This document shows positions 17,134 through 25,580 of a stretch of DNA of 47,559 bases, one piece after another. The notes below the pieces were generated by a model. It had not been told where the DNA came from. It saw only the letters and a program-made list of their open reading frames with translations, and made no database searches. Within the stretch, counting starts at the first letter, position 1. Each line of letters begins with the position of its first letter. The stretch spans positions 1 through 47,559 of the forward strand of contig SYAL01000019.1 in the NCBI GenBank assembly GCA_005787585.1, in the 5' to 3' direction. The DNA is from Bacteroidota bacterium. GTDB lineage: Bacteria > Bacteroidota > Bacteroidia > B-17B0 > Aurantibacillaceae. The position numbers were made by a program, and so were the translations under genes.

Positions 17134-18446
17134 TTTGGTTTTAAATAATTATTAAGCTCAAAATTTAAACTAGGATTGTTAATATACAAATTAGAAAGTG
17201 ATTCGATTTGATTTGGCGAAAACTCTAAATTTTCTAATTCATTTTTAAACCTATTTACGCCAACTGAGACTTTCTCTTGATTATTTATTTTATCTTGTTG
17301 GTGCTTGGCTTGAATGTTAATTTCATTAAAAAAAATAGACTTTGCGATGCATTTAAAATAACCGCCTTCGTTTTCAAATCTTTTAAAAGTTTCGAGTGCT
17401 TTTGAAGCGATTGCATCAGTAATTGACTCAATATAGAAGGATCCACATGAAACATCTGCAATTTTATCAAAATAAGATTCGTCTTTTAAAACAAGTTGTT
17501 GATTTATAGCAAGGCGTTCAGATAAAATTTTATCGGTTGGGTTTAAGGTGTCAAATTCGGAAACAATTAATTCGTTGCAGCCCCCAGCAATTGCAGCCAT
17601 GGATTCGATACTGGAACGTATTAAATTATTATAACTATCTGAAATTGATTTGTTTGTTAATGTTGTTTCAACAATTAAATGAATGTCGTTTTTGCAATTA
17701 TATACTATTTTTAAATTATTCCATAAACGACGAATTGCTCTCAATTTAGCTATTTGAATAAAATAATCAGAATTTACGCCTGTTTTAATCACAATTTTAG
17801 AATTTGAAATTTCATCCTTTTTAGAAAGAAATTCTAACTGTTCAACTAAAGCTGAAAAGATTAAAGCAATTTCATAATAAGCTAAACAGTTTTGATTATG
17901 ACTCAAATAAAGATTGACACCAATTGTATTGATACCAGCAAAATCATTAAAAAGCGACTTGTTATTTGCCCAATTTTTTAAATCATTTTCATTATTAAAT
18001 ATAATTGGTAAAATTGAAATGTTTAATTCGTTTAAATTATAATGATTAGACAAATAGTTAAATAAAGGATTTGCACTTTGGTTATCGATATAAAATGTTG
18101 ATTGAATATAATTTAAAAGGATTCCATCAAGCGCTTGAATTAAATTAATATTCGAACAATTTATTGAAATAGAATTTGCTCCCCTAGCAAGTTGATTTAG
18201 CAGTTGAGAATTTAATGTTTTTGAATCGGATGAACCAGAAGAAACACAAACATCCCAATTAGAATGAGTAAAAGCGGGTAAATAAGAATGAGAAAGGCTT
18301 TCTGAATTATAAAGGGGTTGAATATCAAATCCATTCTCATTTTGCCAAATATAGCTTTCAAAAGTAGATTCTTTTATGTCGTTTAAAAACTTGTTTTTCC
18401 AGTCAGAAATAGAAGAAGGAGAGAATTCAGAAAATAATTTTTGCAT
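17130..18446 (-). CDS. mutA: Methylmalonyl-CoA mutase small subunit
   Basis: Non-catalytic partner of MutB, related to its barrel domain but lacking a cobalamin-binding C-terminus. The 438-residue length is short compared with the roughly 600-residue actinobacterial subunit, as expected for Bacteroidota-type proteins without the extra domain. Visible homology to MutB includes [14 protein letters not shown] (compare [14 protein letters not shown]) and [21 protein letters not shown] (compare [21 protein letters not shown]), where the catalytic-subunit residues are degraded. It is followed by mutB with a 4-bp overlap and preceded, 11 bp upstream, by a small membrane protein gene, so all three are probably one operon. 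Confidence 0.9.
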   Translation of the reverse strand: MQKLFSEFSPSSISDWKNKFLNDIKESTFESYIWQNENGFDIQPLYNSESLSHSYLPAFTHSNWDVCVSSGSSDSKTLNSQLLNQLARGANSISINCSNINLIQALDGILLNYIQSTFYIDNQSANPLFNYLSNHYNLNELNISILPIIFNNENDLKNWANNKSLFNDFAGINTIGVNLYLSHNQNCLAYYEIALIFSALVEQLEFLSKKDEISNSKIVIKTGVNSDYFIQIAKLRAIRRLWNNLKIVYNCKNDIHLIVETTLTNKSISDSYNNLIRSSIESMAAIAGGCNELIVSEFDTLNPTDKILSERLAINQQLVLKDESYFDKIADVSCGSFYIESITDAIASKALETFKRFENEGGYFKCIAKSIFFNEINIQAKHQQDKINNQEKVSVGVNRFKNELENLEFSPNQIESLSNLYINNPSLNFELNNYLKPK

Positions 18447-18457
18447 AATTTGTCTAT

Positions 18458-18982
18458 TTAAAACAATTTACGAACTTCTTTTTTTATAAATTCTATAGCA
18501 ATATCATTGGGTAATTTTTTTTCTAAACTAGCTGTAATGTTTAAAATCATAATAGCTAAATCATTGCTGGTAGCATTTGGCAATAATTTAGTAGATGAAA
18601 CATTAATTAATTTAATAATTTCTTCTTTAGTTGTTTTAATTAACTCCCAAGAAGCATGACTCATATAAATTTGTTGTGATAAATTGTGTTCAAATTCGCT
18701 TTTAATCGTTTTAATTAATTCCATGTGAAATTGATGACTATTCATACCATTTTTATTAACTCGCACTAATAAAGAATTTGGGTTTATTCTTTCAAGAAAA
18801 ATAATAATTCTTTCGTAGGCTTGTAATCTTAAGGGAGAAGTAATTGATTGATTGCCTTTATTTAAATCGTGTTCGCGACGTTTGTCTTCATTTTCTAAAA
18901 AACGTTTTACAATTAAAAATGCAGCAAAAAAAACAGCTAATGCGGGTAAAATTATTTTTAAAATCTCAATAAAACCATCCAT
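18458..18982 (-). CDS. Membrane-anchored protein of unknown function upstream of mutAB
   Basis: I do not recognise a characterised function. The 174-residue protein has one N-terminal transmembrane segment (IILPALAVFFAAFLIVKRF, about 9-27) and then a charged, helical soluble domain that begins RLQAYERIIIFLERINPNSLLVR and continues with FEHNLSQQIYMSHASWELIKTTKEEI. The pattern recalls a Bacteroidota-specific domain of unknown function seen near methylmalonyl-CoA mutase genes, but that is from memory. It lies 11 bp upstream of mutA on the same strand, presumably co-transcribed. Orientation of the soluble domain (most likely cytoplasmic, after positive residues KRFLENEDKRR) is inferred. Confidence 0.75.
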   Translation of the reverse strand: MDGFIEILKIILPALAVFFAAFLIVKRFLENEDKRREHDLNKGNQSITSPLRLQAYERIIIFLERINPNSLLVRVNKNGMNSHQFHMELIKTIKSEFEHNLSQQIYMSHASWELIKTTKEEIIKLINVSSTKLLPNATSNDLAIMILNITASLEKKLPNDIAIEFIKKEVRKLF

Positions 18983-18999
18983 AATTATAAATATTAAAT

Positions 19000-19024
19000 A
19001 GCATAAATATCGTAATTTTATGCT
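19000..19024. repeat. Inverted repeat upstream of the mutAB operon
   Basis: AGCATAAA (19000-19007) and TTTATGCT (19017-19024) are exact 8-base inverted repeats separated by 9 bp, in the 64-bp gap between rsmG and the membrane-protein gene. They could be an operator for the mutAB operon or a weak hairpin ending rsmG; there is no T-run typical of a terminator. Confidence 0.35.
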
Positions 19025-19046
19025 TAATAAACATAATTAAAAAAAA

Positions 19047-19670
19047 TTAAATTTTATAGTACACCACTTTTTTAGTTTCAAAAAAATCTTCTTTAAAGTA
19101 ATTTTTTAATTCGTAAAACTGAGCATGATCATAATAAATACCAAATTCTTCTTTTAAATCTCCACCCTTTAAATACAAAATTCCATTTTTTAAATCGTTT
19201 AAATTTTGAATTAAAAATTTGTTTTTAATCCAAGAATAAAACACAGGAAATTCAGTTACAGCACGACTAACAACAAAATGAAATTTTTCATTAATATCTT
19301 CAGATCGGCAGTGCTTAGCCCTTACATTTTTTAAATTTAAAGCGTTTGATATTTCATTTACTACTTTAATTTTTTTTCCAATACTATCCACCAAAAAAAA
19401 ATCAGTTTCAGGAAAAAGAATAGCCAGAGGTATACCAGGAAAACCTCCTCCGGTTCCAACATCTAATACTTTTGTGCCCGGCCTAAAAGAAATTACTTTA
19501 GCTATCCCTAAAGAATGTAAAACATGTCGTTCGTATATAAAATTAATATCTTTTCGAGAAATAACATTTATTTGATTATTCCAAAAAGAATATAAATCGT
19601 ATAATTTTTCAAAATTAGATTTTTGATTTAAACTTAAATCGGGAAAATATTTTAAAATAATTTGGATCAA
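19047..19670 (-). CDS. rsmG: 16S rRNA (guanine527-N7)-methyltransferase RsmG
   Basis: SAM-dependent methyltransferase of the 530 loop of 16S rRNA (formerly GidB). The 207-residue length is typical. The N-terminus MIQIILKYFPDLSLNQ and WNNQINVISRKDI match the family, followed by HVLHSLGIAKV and the SAM-binding motif VLDVGTGGGFPGIPLAI, then VVSRAVTEF. The start codon is TTG at 19670, chosen because the conserved N-terminus begins there; it falls 1 nt after the stop of the sigma-factor gene. It is the last gene of a three-gene operon with a glycosyltransferase and an ECF sigma factor. Confidence 0.95.
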   Translation of the reverse strand: MIQIILKYFPDLSLNQKSNFEKLYDLYSFWNNQINVISRKDINFIYERHVLHSLGIAKVISFRPGTKVLDVGTGGGFPGIPLAILFPETDFFLVDSIGKKIKVVNEISNALNLKNVRAKHCRSEDINEKFHFVVSRAVTEFPVFYSWIKNKFLIQNLNDLKNGILYLKGGDLKEEFGIYYDHAQFYELKNYFKEDFFETKKVVYYKI

Positions 19671-19671
19671 A

Positions 19672-20289
19672 TTAACTTTTACTTTGATTTAAAGCATTGA
19701 ATAAAAGATCTCTAGCTCTAAATAACTGTGCTTTTATAGTGCCAATAGGTAGATTTAATTTTTGAGAAATTTCTTCATGACTTAATTCTTGAAAATAAAA
19801 CAACTCAATCATTTCTTTGTACTTAGGTTTTAGATTATCTACTAATATACGAACAGATTCAATTTTTTGTTTACGGATAAATTGCTCTTCAGGATCAAGG
19901 TTATTTGATTTAATATAAATAGAAAAATCAGAGCCTTCCTCTGAATCAACTTTAACATTTAAAGATAAAGACATCTTTTGTTTTTTCTTTCTTAAAAAAT
20001 CAATTGCATTATTACTAGCAATTTTAAATAACCAAGTACTAAAAGCATAACTCGGATTATATTGATGTAAATTTTTAAAAGCTCTTCCAAATGCTTCAAT
20101 TGTTAAATCATCTGCATCATCTCTATTATTGCACATTTTATTCATGGTAAAAAAAACACTTTCTTTATAGCGATTCATTAATTCAGCATATGCTTTTTGA
20201 TCATTTTTCTCAATAGCTAATTTTACCAATTTATAATCATAAACGGCTTTTGTAGTTAAATGAAGATTATTATCGTTTATATAATCCAA
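19672..20289 (-). CDS. ECF-type RNA polymerase sigma factor
   Basis: A 205-residue sigma-70 family factor of the group IV (ECF, RpoE-like) class. Region 2 is seen in AYAELMNRYKESVFFTMNKM and RDDADDLTIEAFGRAFKNLHQY, ending in YAFSTWLFKIASNNAIDFLRKK; region 4 is LSHEEISQKLNLPIGTIKAQLFRARDLL. The start is TTG at 20289 with a TAA codon immediately before it in frame; it overlaps the end of the glycosyltransferase gene by 13 bp. No anti-sigma gene is adjacent, which is common for the abundant housekeeping-like ECF factor of Bacteroidota. Target promoters are unknown. Confidence 0.9.
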   Translation of the reverse strand: MDYINDNNLHLTTKAVYDYKLVKLAIEKNDQKAYAELMNRYKESVFFTMNKMCNNRDDADDLTIEAFGRAFKNLHQYNPSYAFSTWLFKIASNNAIDFLRKKKQKMSLSLNVKVDSEEGSDFSIYIKSNNLDPEEQFIRKQKIESVRILVDNLKPKYKEMIELFYFQELSHEEISQKLNLPIGTIKAQLFRARDLLFNALNQSKS

Positions 20290-21419
20290 TTATTTTTTTT
20301 ATAAATAAATTTAGTTAAATGAAATATAGGATAAATAAATAGCAAGATAAATTCAAAAAATACACTTGGAAGAATTAAATCCTTTTCGTTTAAATATTTA
20401 GCGGCTTTATTTAAAAATAAATATTGTATTAATATTTTAAAAATTAGAAATATTGGAAGTAATACAATCGTAAAATTAGAAAGTGATAGTGAAAACAAAG
20501 AAAAATAAAAAAAATATTGAGAAAAATAAACAAAACCAATTTTAGATTTAGAAGTAAAATTGTAAAGAGGGGCTGTCGACAAATGCCTTGCTTTTTGAAT
20601 TCGCCAATCTTTAAAAGATGTTTTAGCTTTAGAATAAGTTATAGCATTTTTATTAATACAAACGTTTGTATTATCATTTTTTACGGCTTGATTGACAAAC
20701 AAATCATCGTCACCAGATTGAATATGGTAATGAGTTGAAAACCCCTTTTCTTTAAAAAATAACTCTTTTGTATAGGCTAAATTTCTTCCAATACCAATAA
20801 AAGGTTTATTTTTTATTGCCTGTGATAAATATTGAACGGCTATGATAAACGTATCAAAACGAATTAACATATTTAAAAAACCAGGTTTTTTATCATATGC
20901 CCCATAACCTAAAACAATTTCTTTTGAGGTTGAAAATCCACTCGACATTTCTTTTAACCACAGATCTGATGATGGATAACAATCAGCATCAGTAAAAATT
21001 AAATGATTGTTTTTAGCTGCTTTTATTCCAACTAACATTGCGAATTTTTTACCATGTTTATAATAATCATCTTCTTTAATATTAGTTTTACGAAGATTAG
21101 GAAATATTTTAGCAAACTCATCGATTACATTTTCAGTGTTATCGTAACTACAATCATTTACAACAATTACCTCAAATTCAGGATAATTTTGTGTTAAAAT
21201 TTTTGGTAAAAATTCTGCAAGATTATCCTCTTCATTTCGAGCACAAATAATAATAGAAACTGGCTTTAGTGATTCGTTTACAGGAAATCTAACAGATTTA
21301 AAAAGTGATAATGGCAAATAATTAAAAAAATAATTTATCAATATCAAAACAAGTCCTAAAGATGATAATATGGTAACAATTTCAGGTAAAGCTATTTGTT
21401 TAAATTCAGGCAAAAGCAT
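20277..21419 (-). CDS. Membrane-associated family 2 glycosyltransferase
   Basis: A processive-type GT2 enzyme with membrane segments at both ends. The catalytic domain shows PVSIICARNEEDNLAEF, VIVVNDCSYDNTE, the metal-binding FTDADCYPS and the acceptor-side QSGDDDLF and QKARHLSTAP (a Q..R motif). A cluster of hydrophobic segments follows. I prefer the ATG at 21419 (MLLPEFKQ, 380 residues) to that at 21446 because a perfect -7 box (TACTTTTG, 21425-21432) ends 5 nt before it and would otherwise be inside the gene. It overlaps the downstream sigma-factor gene by 13 bp. The product (polysaccharide or glycolipid) is unknown. Confidence 0.85.
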   Translation of the reverse strand: MLLPEFKQIALPEIVTILSSLGLVLILINYFFNYLPLSLFKSVRFPVNESLKPVSIIICARNEEDNLAEFLPKILTQNYPEFEVIVVNDCSYDNTENVIDEFAKIFPNLRKTNIKEDDYYKHGKKFAMLVGIKAAKNNHLIFTDADCYPSSDLWLKEMSSGFSTSKEIVLGYGAYDKKPGFLNMLIRFDTFIIAVQYLSQAIKNKPFIGIGRNLAYTKELFFKEKGFSTHYHIQSGDDDLFVNQAVKNDNTNVCINKNAITYSKAKTSFKDWRIQKARHLSTAPLYNFTSKSKIGFVYFSQYFFYFSLFSLSLSNFTIVLLPIFLIFKILIQYLFLNKAAKYLNEKDLILPSVFFEFILLFIYPIFHLTKFIYKKNNWII

Positions 21420-21424
21420 ATATA

Positions 21425-21432
21425 CAAAAGTA
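21425..21432 (-). promoter_or_regulatory. -7 box of the glycosyltransferase / sigma / rsmG operon
   Basis: TACTTTTG on the minus strand matches TAnnTTTG exactly; a TTTTG at 21453-21449 lies 16 bp upstream as an imperfect -33. The box ends 5 nt before the ATG at 21419, predicting a leaderless message and deciding the start codon. Confidence 0.5.
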
Positions 21433-21458
21433 TCAAGAGTAATCATATCAAAATAAGA

Positions 21459-21466
21459 TATATTTG
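21459..21466 (+). promoter_or_regulatory. -7 box of the HAD gene
   Basis: TATATTTG is an exact consensus match 25 bp before the ATG at 21492. No TTG lies at the expected upstream spacing. It is divergent from, and close to, the glycosyltransferase promoter. Confidence 0.35.
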
Positions 21467-21491
21467 TAATTATTAAACAAAATAATTAACA

Positions 21492-22157
21492 ATGATAAAA
21501 GAAATTAAGGCCGTTATTTTTGATATGGATGGCGTTTTGATTGATAGTGAACCTTTATGGAGAAAAGCTATGATTGAAGGTTTTGCGAGTATTGGTGTTT
21601 TAATCACTGAAGAAGATTGTAAAAAAACAACCGGTAATCGACTTAAAGAAGTGGTTGAATATTGGTTTGAAAAATTAAATATACTTGATTTTTTACCGAC
21701 CGAAATAGAACATCGAATAATTAATATGTTAGTTAAGTTAATTAGTAACGAGGGTAAAGCAATATCAGGAGTTATTGAGGTTATAAACTTTTGTAATTAC
21801 AAAAACATTAAAATTGGTCTTGCAACATCTTCTTCAAATCAATTGATGGAAGCTGTTTTAGAGAAATTAAACCTCAAAAATACATTCAAAAGCAGTATTT
21901 CGGCCGAAAACATGGAATACGGGAAGCCTCATCCAGAAGTATTCTTAAGTTGCGCCTCGCAATTACAAATTTCTCCACTCGAATGCATAGTTATTGAAGA
22001 TTCAATAAATGGAGTAATTGCCGCTAAAGCTGCATTTATGAGAGTAATTGCTTTACCTGAACAAGAAAATATTAATAATCATAAATTTAGTATTTCCGAT
22101 TATAAATTAAATAACATGCAAGAAGTTTTAAAATTATTTAAAACTATAATTAAGTAA
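21492..22157 (+). CDS. HAD-superfamily sugar-phosphate phosphatase/mutase
   Basis: A 221-residue haloacid dehalogenase-like hydrolase of the beta-phosphoglucomutase / 2-deoxyglucose-6-phosphatase branch. Motif I is FDMDGVLIDSE (nucleophile Asp11, general acid Asp13), motif II is the threonine in GLATSSSNQ, motif III is the Lys in YGKPHPEVF, and motif IV is VIEDSINGV. A helical cap domain lies between motifs I and II. The likely role is dephosphorylation of a small sugar phosphate; the true substrate is not evident. It lies 41 bp upstream of tgt on the same strand, though tgt has its own -7-like box. Confidence 0.88.
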   Translation: MIKEIKAVIFDMDGVLIDSEPLWRKAMIEGFASIGVLITEEDCKKTTGNRLKEVVEYWFEKLNILDFLPTEIEHRIINMLVKLISNEGKAISGVIEVINFCNYKNIKIGLATSSSNQLMEAVLEKLNLKNTFKSSISAENMEYGKPHPEVFLSCASQLQISPLECIVIEDSINGVIAAKAAFMRVIALPEQENINNHKFSISDYKLNNMQEVLKLFKTIIK

Positions 22158-22185
22158 TAATATATTTAAAAAAATCAAATAATAG

Positions 22186-22193
22186 TATCTTTA
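22186..22193 (+). promoter_or_regulatory. -7-like box of tgt
   Basis: TATCTTTA matches TAnnTTT with A for the final G. It ends 5 nt before the TTG start codon of tgt, again predicting a transcript that begins at the start codon. Confidence 0.35.
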
Positions 22194-22198
22194 CCTAA

Positions 22199-23329
22199 TT
22201 GAAATATACGCTTTTACATACCGACAAAAACTCTAGTGCTCGAGCTGGTTTGATTGAAACTGCTCATGGCAATATTGAAACTCCGATTTTTATGCCAGTA
22301 GGAACCGCTGGTACGGTTAAAGCAGTTCATCAGCGTGAATTAAAAAATGATATTCAAGCTCAAATTATTTTAGGCAACACTTATCATTTATATTTAAGAC
22401 CAGGTATAAAAACTATTGAAAATGCCGGTGGATTGCATAAATTTAATGGATGGCATCAACCAATACTTACAGATAGTGGTGGTTATCAAATTTTTTCATT
22501 ATCTAATCAAAGAAAATTAACCGAAGATGGAGCTAAATTTAAAAGCCATATTGATGGTAGCAATCATTTTTTTTCTCCAGAAAGTGTTATAGATATTCAA
22601 AGAAGCATTGGTGCCGACATTATTATGGTATTTGATGAATGTACCCCCTACCCTTGCGATTTAAATTATGCGCAAAACTCATTAAATTTAACACATCGAT
22701 GGTTAGATAGGTGTATTGATCAATTTAATAAAACCGAATCAAAATACGATTATCCTCAAGCATTATTTCCTATTGTACAAGGAAGTGTTTATAAAGATTT
22801 AAGAATTAAATCGGCCGAATATATTGCATCAAAAAACTGTTTTGGAAATGCTATTGGTGGATTAAGTGTTGGAGAACCTACTGAAGAAATGTATACCATG
22901 ACGGATTTAGTAACAACTATTTTACCAAAAGATAAGCCTAGATATTTAATGGGAGTTGGCACACCAATTAATATATTAGAATGTATTTCGCTTGGTGTTG
23001 ATATGTTTGATTGTGTTATGCCAACCAGAAATGCAAGACATGGTTTATTATTTACACAAAATGGAATTATTAATATTCGTAACGAAAAATGGAAAAATGA
23101 TTTTAGTACTTTAGATGAAAATGGAACTACATTTTCTGACAGGGATTATACAAAAGGATATTTAAGGCATTTAGTTGTTTGTAACGAATTACTGGCCTCT
23201 CAAATTGCAAGTATTCATAACTTAGGTTTTTATTTATGGTTAGTAAAAGAAGCTCGTAAAAGAATTATTGATGGTACTTTTGTGGAATGGAAAAATATTA
23301 TGGTTAAAAAATTAGCACAACGTTTATAA
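22199..23329 (+). CDS. tgt: tRNA-guanine transglycosylase (queuosine pathway)
   Basis: Exchanges guanine-34 for preQ1 in GUN-anticodon tRNAs. The 376-residue protein has TDSGGYQIFSLS (general acid/base Asp92), FDECTPYPC, FPIVQGSVYKDLR, GGLSVGEP, GVGTPINILE and the nucleophile region MFDCVMPTRNARHGLLF. The C-terminal zinc site CxCxxC of the standard enzyme is missing: the segment between INIRNEKW and YLRHLV has no such cysteines, which I believe is typical of Bacteroidota Tgt. The start is TTG at 22199: a TAA codon precedes it in frame, and the conserved N-terminus KYTLLHTD begins there. A queuosine-precursor transporter gene lies about 4 kb downstream. Confidence 0.96.
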   Translation: MKYTLLHTDKNSSARAGLIETAHGNIETPIFMPVGTAGTVKAVHQRELKNDIQAQIILGNTYHLYLRPGIKTIENAGGLHKFNGWHQPILTDSGGYQIFSLSNQRKLTEDGAKFKSHIDGSNHFFSPESVIDIQRSIGADIIMVFDECTPYPCDLNYAQNSLNLTHRWLDRCIDQFNKTESKYDYPQALFPIVQGSVYKDLRIKSAEYIASKNCFGNAIGGLSVGEPTEEMYTMTDLVTTILPKDKPRYLMGVGTPINILECISLGVDMFDCVMPTRNARHGLLFTQNGIINIRNEKWKNDFSTLDENGTTFSDRDYTKGYLRHLVVCNELLASQIASIHNLGFYLWLVKEARKRIIDGTFVEWKNIMVKKLAQRL

Positions 23330-23369
23330 TTTAAATAAATACAAAACTTATTATTATTTTAAATTTTAC

Positions 23370-24491
23370 ATGTTTATAAAAAAGTTAGATAAATATATTT
23401 TAAAAAAATTTTTAGGAACATTTTTTTTCTCAATAATACTAATATTATTAATTTTTATCGTTTTTGATATTAAAGATAAAATTCAAAACTTTACTACCAA
23501 CCATATTCCCTTAAAAGAAATTATTTATAATTATTATTTAATGTTTATTCCTTATTACGGAAATTTATTTAGTCCTTTATTTACTTTTATTGCTGTGATA
23601 TTTTTTACATCAAAAATGGCACAACAAACTGAATTTATTGCCATACTTAGTAGCGGGACAAGCTTTAAACGAATATTAAGACCTTATGTGTTAGGGGCTT
23701 TTATTTTAGCCTTTTCATCCTTAATTCTTAACCATTTTATTTTACCAAAAGCATTTAAAATTAAAATCGCATTCGAAGACAAATGGATAAATAAAAATTA
23801 TAAAAACAATGATCAAAATATACATTTAAAAATTGGCCCTAATCAATTATTATATTTAGAGAGTTATGATAATACTATAAATACTGGATATAAAATAAGC
23901 ATAGAAAAGATTGATAATTACAAACAAACCTATTATTTAGGAGCTGATAATATGGTTTGGGATAGTTTAACTAAAAATTGGATTTTAACCAATGTTTATG
24001 AACGTATAATAGTTGTTCAAGATAGATTAGATACAATAAAAAACGAAAAGCCAATTTATCAGATAAGCAATTCTTTTTCTGCCAACAAAAAACTTAAAAT
24101 AGAATTTTCGCCAGAAGACATGAAACGTTATGAGAGCAAGGTTGAAACAATGAATTATTTTGAATTAAATGCATATATTAATAGAGAAAAACTAAAAGGT
24201 TCAAATCTCATACAATTTTATGAAGTAGAAAAACACAGAAGAAGTTCTTTTCCATTTGCAACTTTTATACTTACAATTATTGGAGTAAGTGTTTCTTCTA
24301 AAAAAGTAAGAGGAGGCGTAGGTTTACAAATTGCTTTAGGCTTATTTTTAAGTTGTATTTATATTATGTTAATGTATATTTTTAACACAATTGCAACAAC
24401 AGGGTTTGCTTCCCCATTACTAGGAGTATGGACACCAAACTTAATTTTTATATTTGTTGGGTTGTATTTTTATTTAAAGGCACAAAAGTAA
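23370..24491 (+). CDS. LptF/LptG-family permease (YjgP/YjgQ)
   Basis: Inner-membrane subunit of the LptB2FG transporter that extracts lipopolysaccharide and passes it to the periplasmic bridge. The 373-residue protein starts with the family signature LDKYILKKFLGTFFFSIILIL, has three N-terminal membrane segments including FFTSKMAQQTEFIAILSSG, a long periplasmic beta-jellyroll (about 125-270), and three C-terminal membrane segments (SFPFATFILTIIGVSVSSKKVRGGVG). LptF and LptG cannot be told apart here because Bacteroidota members are similar to both. It follows tgt by 40 bp and may be co-transcribed with it. Confidence 0.9.
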   Translation: MFIKKLDKYILKKFLGTFFFSIILILLIFIVFDIKDKIQNFTTNHIPLKEIIYNYYLMFIPYYGNLFSPLFTFIAVIFFTSKMAQQTEFIAILSSGTSFKRILRPYVLGAFILAFSSLILNHFILPKAFKIKIAFEDKWINKNYKNNDQNIHLKIGPNQLLYLESYDNTINTGYKISIEKIDNYKQTYYLGADNMVWDSLTKNWILTNVYERIIVVQDRLDTIKNEKPIYQISNSFSANKKLKIEFSPEDMKRYESKVETMNYFELNAYINREKLKGSNLIQFYEVEKHRRSSFPFATFILTIIGVSVSSKKVRGGVGLQIALGLFLSCIYIMLMYIFNTIATTGFASPLLGVWTPNLIFIFVGLYFYLKAQK

Positions 24492-24548
24492 ATTGGTGAT
24501 TTTTTATACTAGTTTCAATTAAATAAAATAGAAAACTCAAAATACACA

Positions 24549-25532
24549 TTAATAAACAGAAACTTTTACTGACTTAATTCCTGTTGATGTTTCTATTTTT
24601 AACAAATACATTCCTTGTTCTAAATTTGAAGTATTTATTAAATTATTAGAGTTCTTTAATAACTCTTTACCATATAAATCAAATAAATGCATCAGTCCAC
24701 CATCCTCATAATTAACTTTTAAAAATTCACCTTTTTTAACCGGATTAGGAAAAACATTAATTTGTTGAGTTAAAACCTGATTATTCAATACCATTGTTTT
24801 ACTTTCGTGAATAACTCCAATTGCATCTAAATCAAAACCAGATGAGGGAAACGGTGTAGGCCATGGATCATTAATCTTATTATTATAACTATCAAAAGTG
24901 GCATAAGGTTTTTGCAATGAACCCACTACATCCTTAATTTTAATATGAGTAATGGCTTGAATATTTAACCCTGGTTTATTAGATAATTCATTTAAATCAA
25001 ATGGAGTTCCAAAACCAGAACGATATTTACCTGCTAAATTATTTAATTTTGTCGCATCGGTTAGTCCAAATGTTGACGTTTGATTAATAGTGTCAGTTTT
25101 AGAATGCGAAGAAAATCTATAAAAATTAATTCCATCGCTACTTACCTCTACAAATGCTAATTCTAAAAAAGAATCATCAAAACTATTTTCAAAAACTGCA
25201 AAATCAAAACCAGGTCCATCAGCTATTAAAAATGGAAAGGTACATATTGCATATCCCCCATCACCTAAACTAACAGCACCGTTGACTTGGGCTTTTCCTA
25301 AAGCCATTAAGCTGTCTCCAGAAGATGCATAACCTAAAATAGAATTTGATAAATCCTGTAAACCTCTATTTACAAAACAAGTTGATGCCCAATTTAAAAA
25401 AACACTACTATCTTTGTGAATGGCATTACTTCCAATTTGACCAGCAGGCGGTGGATATGTTTGTGCAAAATTATATTGAGAAAAAAAACTAATTATAAAA
25501 AAAGAAATAACTCGAAAAAAACCAAAACTCAT
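24549..25532 (-). CDS. Secreted protein with C-terminal T9SS sorting domain
   Basis: A 327-residue exported protein. A signal peptide ends near SQYNFAQ. The central domain contains ALGKAQVNGAVSLGDGGY, DGPGFDFAVFENSFDDSFLELAFVEVSSDG, and an aspartate-rich FDSYNNKINDPWPTPFPSSGFDLDAIGVI, a pattern found in cell-surface proteins of several phyla but without a known function to me. The last 75 residues form a type A sorting domain: INVFPNPVKKGEFLKVNY, then LFDLYGKELL and GMYLLKIETSTGIKSVKVSV. That domain directs it through the type IX system to the cell surface. It is a single gene, convergent with the permease gene. Confidence 0.87.
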   Translation of the reverse strand: MSFGFFRVISFFIISFFSQYNFAQTYPPPAGQIGSNAIHKDSSVFLNWASTCFVNRGLQDLSNSILGYASSGDSLMALGKAQVNGAVSLGDGGYAICTFPFLIADGPGFDFAVFENSFDDSFLELAFVEVSSDGINFYRFSSHSKTDTINQTSTFGLTDATKLNNLAGKYRSGFGTPFDLNELSNKPGLNIQAITHIKIKDVVGSLQKPYATFDSYNNKINDPWPTPFPSSGFDLDAIGVIHESKTMVLNNQVLTQQINVFPNPVKKGEFLKVNYEDGGLMHLFDLYGKELLKNSNNLINTSNLEQGMYLLKIETSTGIKSVKVSVY

Positions 25533-25580
25533 ATTTTTATAAATTAATAAATCAGTTAAAAAATTAATTTAATTAAATAA

